Position numbers and translations under genes: made by a program. From Macrococcus bovicus (GTDB taxonomy: Bacteria; Bacillota; Bacilli; Staphylococcales; Staphylococcaceae), in the NCBI RefSeq assembly GCF_004359575.1, contig NZ_SCWF01000002.1, positions 1 to 64,000 on the forward strand: DNA of 64,000 nt, read 5' to 3'. The notes below the pieces were generated by a model. It did no database searches. It saw nothing but the letters and a program-made list of their open reading frames with translations, and was not told the DNA's origin. Of this stretch, positions 60,886 to 64,000 are shown one piece after another (position 1 is the stretch's first letter; every line of letters begins with the position of its first letter).

Positions 60886-62544
60886 ATGAAGAAGAAAGTA
60901 TATATTATTGGCGCAGGGCTGAGCGGCTTAGTAGCCGCAACGGAGTTACTGAAGTCGGGTCATGAAGTCGTCATGCTGGATCAGGAGCCTGAGCAGGCGA
61001 TAGGGGGGCAGGCTTTCTGGTCATTCGGCGGTCTATTTCTTGTCAATTCAAAAGTACAGAGACGTCTCAAAGTCAAGGACTCATATGAACTGGCCATGAA
61101 TGACTGGATGGGGACCGCGCGTTTTGATCGGCTTGATGGCGAGGACAAGTGGGCGAAAGCCTGGGCGGAAGCTTATGTCCACTTTGCAGCGTTCGAGAAG
61201 GAGGACTATCTTCATTCAATGGGCGTGAAGCTATCACCGATTCTCGGCTGGGCAGAGCGTGGCGGCAGTCGTGCAGACGGCCATGGTAATTCTGTACCAA
61301 GGTTTCATCTGACATGGGGAACAGGTCCCGGACTGGTGCAGCCGTTTGTTGATTTCGTACTGAATCATGAACACTTTCATTTCCTCCCGCGTCATCAGGT
61401 GACCCATCTGACCATTGAAGATCATCAAATCAAAAAGATTTCAGGTAATATCCTCGTACCGAGTGACGTGGAACGCGGGGCGCCCTCTTCCAGAGAGATC
61501 ATTGATTCGTTTACGTTTGCAGTTGAGACATTGATTATCACGACAGGCGGTATCGGTGCCAATCATGAACTGATCAGGCAGAACTGGCCGGCAAGGCTCG
61601 GCAAGGCGCCTGAGCACATGATTCAGGGGGTACCCGATTCGACAGATGGCAAAATGCTGAAGATCAGTGAGGATGCCGGTGCCCGCCTCGTCAATAAGGA
61701 CCGGATGTGGCATTATACGGAGGGCATCAAGAACCATTCTCCAATCTGGCATAATCATGGCATCCGGATCATCCCGGGTCCGTCCTCTATGTGGTTTGAT
61801 GCTGAAGGGAACCGGTTTGAAGCGCCTGACTATCCTGGCTTCGATACACTGCATACACTTGAATCCATCACGAAGACCGGCTATGATTATTCGTGGTTTG
61901 TGCTGACAGAAGATATCATGAACAAGGAATTTGCGCTCTCGGGTTCCGAGCAGAATCCTGACATCACGAATAAAGATGTCAAGGAAATCATCAGTGAGCG
62001 TCTGTTCTCTCACGGCACAGGGCCGGTCAACAAGTTCAAGACGGATGGCGTTGACTTTGTCCGGGCGGCGAATCTGCCGGCGCTTGTAAGAGGGATGAAT
62101 CAGCTTGTCGGCAAGGAGCTCATTGATTATGATAAGCTGCGTCGTCAGATAGAAGCACGCGATATGCAGGTGGATAACCCTTTCAGTAAGGATCCGCAGA
62201 TCACGGCGATCAATGACACCCGTCATTTTCTTGGTGACAAGTTCATCCGGACCGTCAAGCCGCATAAGCTGCTGGACGGCCGTCCGCTGATCGCTGTTAA
62301 ACTCAACATCATCAGCCGTAAGACATTAGGGGGCATTCAGACAGACCTGAACAGTCAGGTCTTCCATCAGGACGGCGAACTGATTGAGGGATTGTACGCT
62401 GCGGGTGAAGTCGCTGGTTTCGGCGGTGGCGGTGTTCACGGCTACGGTGCATTAGAAGGTACTTTTCTCGGCGGCTGCATTTTCAGCGGATTGCGCGCTG
62501 CAGCAGGGATTGACCAGATAGAGAGTAAACATACAAATAGTTGA
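60886..62544 (+). CDS. FAD-binding dehydrogenase (KstD/flavocytochrome c family)
   Basis: The 552-residue flavoprotein has the N-terminal dinucleotide motif GAGLSGLVAATEL and a later GEVAGFGGGGVHGYGALEGTFLGG, the C-terminal FAD motif of the fumarate reductase/3-ketosteroid dehydrogenase family. No secretion signal or heme motif is present, so it is cytoplasmic. The substrate is unknown. ATG 60886 (or 60883) follows AAGGGGG; a longer frame from 60832 has no site. Confidence 0.87.
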   Translation: MKKKVYIIGAGLSGLVAATELLKSGHEVVMLDQEPEQAIGGQAFWSFGGLFLVNSKVQRRLKVKDSYELAMNDWMGTARFDRLDGEDKWAKAWAEAYVHFAAFEKEDYLHSMGVKLSPILGWAERGGSRADGHGNSVPRFHLTWGTGPGLVQPFVDFVLNHEHFHFLPRHQVTHLTIEDHQIKKISGNILVPSDVERGAPSSREIIDSFTFAVETLIITTGGIGANHELIRQNWPARLGKAPEHMIQGVPDSTDGKMLKISEDAGARLVNKDRMWHYTEGIKNHSPIWHNHGIRIIPGPSSMWFDAEGNRFEAPDYPGFDTLHTLESITKTGYDYSWFVLTEDIMNKEFALSGSEQNPDITNKDVKEIISERLFSHGTGPVNKFKTDGVDFVRAANLPALVRGMNQLVGKELIDYDKLRRQIEARDMQVDNPFSKDPQITAINDTRHFLGDKFIRTVKPHKLLDGRPLIAVKLNIISRKTLGGIQTDLNSQVFHQDGELIEGLYAAGEVAGFGGGGVHGYGALEGTFLGGCIFSGLRAAAGIDQIESKHTNS

Positions 62545-62560
62545 ATTTAATAATTATAAC

Positions 62561-62597
62561 AAAAAATGGGAAATCTCAAGGATTTCCCATTTTTTTG
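62561..62597. terminator. Intrinsic terminator after the FAD dehydrogenase gene
   Basis: AAAAATGGGAAATC and GATTTCCCATTTTT pair over 14 bases with a short loop, flanked by A and T runs, so it can act in both directions between the convergent genes. Confidence 0.9.
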
Positions 62598-62631
62598 TTT
62601 TTCAATGTGATTTTTCACAGGACTTTTCGGT

Positions 62632-63552
62632 CTATGAGTGAAGGATTTCTATTATTTTTTTACGGGCATGGGAAGCTTCCTTTACAGGTAAAACCGGGAA
62701 TACATGGTTCATCTTAGGATAGACAAATGTTGTAATATCCATCCCTTCCTCAGTTAATTTTCTGTCGAATTTCACTGCATCAGGATACAGAATATCATGG
62801 GTCCCTATGAAATGAATGAACTTTGCTTTTGTGTTGAATTTTCCGAAAATTGGACTTAATATCGGATTTTCAACATCTAGCTGACCGGCCCAGAATTCAG
62901 CTATAACCTTTAATCCTTCAGGTGCCAGACGTGGATCCGATTTTTCATATTTTCGTATGTCTGGATTGGAAAAAGTCATATCTACACATGCAGAAAGTAA
63001 AATAATGTTTTGAGGTTCCCGTAGATTTCTTGCTTCAATCATCTGTATCAGTCCTAAGATGATATTTGCACCAGCAGAATCACCCATAACCGTGAATTTC
63101 TTTCTGTCCGTTATAGTCTCAATAATGTCGCTGTATAATAGCAGGAGGCTTGAATAGGCATCATAATAGTTATGATGAGGAATCTTAGGATAAATGGGCA
63201 CAATGATTTTGGCTTCCAGATGTCTGGCCATATACTCAATGAAATTCCAATGAACCCATAACGGCTGATTCATCCAGGCTCCCCCATGAATATATAGAAT
63301 GGTTTTTTGATTGCTATCCTTTTGATCATTGATCATATATACTTTCATATTGTACTTTCTTATGAGTGCAACCGGTCGAGAGAAGAAGCGTTTTTTTGCT
63401 TTATATTCTGTCTTTTTTTCCTTCTTGTTAAGCACTAAATTTCTAGTTTCATGATAAGATGAATAAATCTTTTTCGTTCCGAGACTTCGAAGTATTGTCT
63501 CTAAAAGATGGCTTGAAATTGACCTTTTTTTATCATAAAAAACGATAGACAT
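62632..63552 (-). CDS. HSL-type alpha/beta hydrolase (esterase/lipase)
   Basis: This 306-residue esterase has the oxyanion motif HGGAW, the nucleophile elbow GDSAGAN near residue 160, an aspartate in GTHDILYPDA and a histidine in MNHVFPV. These are the hormone-sensitive-lipase family hallmarks. There is no signal peptide. It acts on small acyl esters. GGAGC precedes the ATG. It is convergent with the FAD dehydrogenase gene and shares its terminator. Confidence 0.9.
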   Translation of the reverse strand: MSIVFYDKKRSISSHLLETILRSLGTKKIYSSYHETRNLVLNKKEKKTEYKAKKRFFSRPVALIRKYNMKVYMINDQKDSNQKTILYIHGGAWMNQPLWVHWNFIEYMARHLEAKIIVPIYPKIPHHNYYDAYSSLLLLYSDIIETITDRKKFTVMGDSAGANIILGLIQMIEARNLREPQNIILLSACVDMTFSNPDIRKYEKSDPRLAPEGLKVIAEFWAGQLDVENPILSPIFGKFNTKAKFIHFIGTHDILYPDAVKFDRKLTEEGMDITTFVYPKMNHVFPVLPVKEASHARKKIIEILHS

Positions 63553-64000
63553 ATCTTCGCTCCTTTTGTCGTGTATCGCTTATCAAAATAAACTGACCAG
63601 TTTGTCATCTGCGATGAAACCTATAGCTACTTCCATCGTCACTCGGTAGCTAAGAAATTCTCTTGGACAGTCATTAAGTGAATGAGCGACCTGAATGATA
63701 GAATCATCTGTCACTGAATTGCAATCCATGTCCTTTACTCAATGTAATGGGTTTAAAGAGATGAGAAAATAATGCTGAAAACATAGAATGAAGAGCATTT
63801 TCAATATCAGCTACCTTATTAAAAGGAGTCTAGGCTGCTCTGTATTAAATCCTTATGTTTTATTTGGGGGGAAATACATAATGAGTTTAGCACATAAGGT
63901 CTTCTTAGTTGTCTAGCTTAATCTGACTATCGATGCATACGAAAAAGTGTCCGGATACAAGTGTTTAATAACCAGATACACGTTCATTATAACATGAAAC
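63553..64000. other. Right-end region without an intact recognised gene
   Basis: Two short open frames occur. A minus-strand frame (63729-63583) is listed separately. A plus-strand ATG at 63880, after GGGGGG, opens eleven codons (MSLAHKVFLVV) and stops at TAG, with the frame then open to the end region. No terminator or promoter is convincing. The region reads like decayed intergenic sequence. Confidence 0.4.
63583..63729 (-). CDS. Possible 48-codon small ORF or gene remnant
   Basis: ATG at 63729 opens a 48-codon frame ending in TGA at 63583, with protein-like composition (DDSIIQVAHSLNDCPREFLSY, then VAIGFIADDKLVSLF). AAAGGA lies too close to the ATG for an ideal ribosome site. No family is recognised. 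It could be a fragment of a larger lost gene. Confidence 0.2.
   Translation of the reverse strand: MDCNSVTDDSIIQVAHSLNDCPREFLSYRVTMEVAIGFIADDKLVSLF

Noticed and set aside
63880-63915. Eleven-codon leader peptide
   Set aside because: It has a G-rich sequence and an ATG, but no attenuator hairpin or downstream gene is visible before the window ends.

Overview
The window looks like chromosome of a low-to-mid GC member of the Staphylococcaceae. Gene order from fabI through ltaA, ugtP, murE, a YueH-family gene, prfC, an HtrA-like protease and ktrD follows the Staphylococcus aureus chromosome. MurE carries the L-lysine-type signature, FabI keeps S. aureus residue numbering, and Atl, LtaA/UgtP, a SigS-like sigma factor and ComK are all staphylococcal. 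The core genes are visibly more GC-rich than in S. aureus, which suggests Macrococcus or a close relative; that genus call is an inference.

Region 1 (1-2577) is a very AT-rich island with an ABC-type ATPase and a TOPRIM-like partner, resembling abortive-infection or OLD-type phage defence pairs. It sits directly upstream of an RluA-family pseudouridine synthase, where S. aureus has ppnK. Region 2 (2578-22190) is conserved core: RluA, a CPA2 antiporter, FabI with a FapR operator, two small hydrolases, a permease, the lipoteichoic acid anchor pair ltaA/ugtP, murE, prfC, htrA, ktrD, an orphan histidine kinase, a degenerate metallophosphoesterase, and a SigS-like sigma factor divergent from comK. 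Region 3 (22220-27740) holds the autolysin Atl, a DUF2538 protein and an LCP ligase.

Region 4 (27889-42031) is a glycopolymer locus. It has a UDP-ManNAc dehydrogenase, a split TagG/TagH-type ABC exporter, an SH3/GW-like protein without a signal peptide, a large double glycosyltransferase, an asparagine-synthase-like protein and further glycosyltransferases. It is followed by an alpha/beta hydrolase, a lipoprotein gene broken by two in-frame stops, another glycosyltransferase and galU. I read it as ABC-exported synthesis of a uronic-acid polymer that may be amidated.

Region 5 (42262-57624) is a Wzx/Wzy capsule locus. Host-like capD, capA, capB and capC/DUF218 genes bracket an AT-rich serotype cassette (about 45500-56220): flippase, polymerase, glycosyltransferases, CapI, an AMP-ligase of the CapK type, a TviB/WbpO dehydrogenase, CapN, CapM and a NeuD/PglD-like acetyltransferase. 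Region 6 (57625-64000) is accessory: decayed coding remains, a two-TM pore-loop protein without a canonical potassium filter, an SDR, an M20 peptidase, an FAD-dependent dehydrogenase and an HSL-type esterase. No tRNA, rRNA, CRISPR array or intact insertion sequence was seen.
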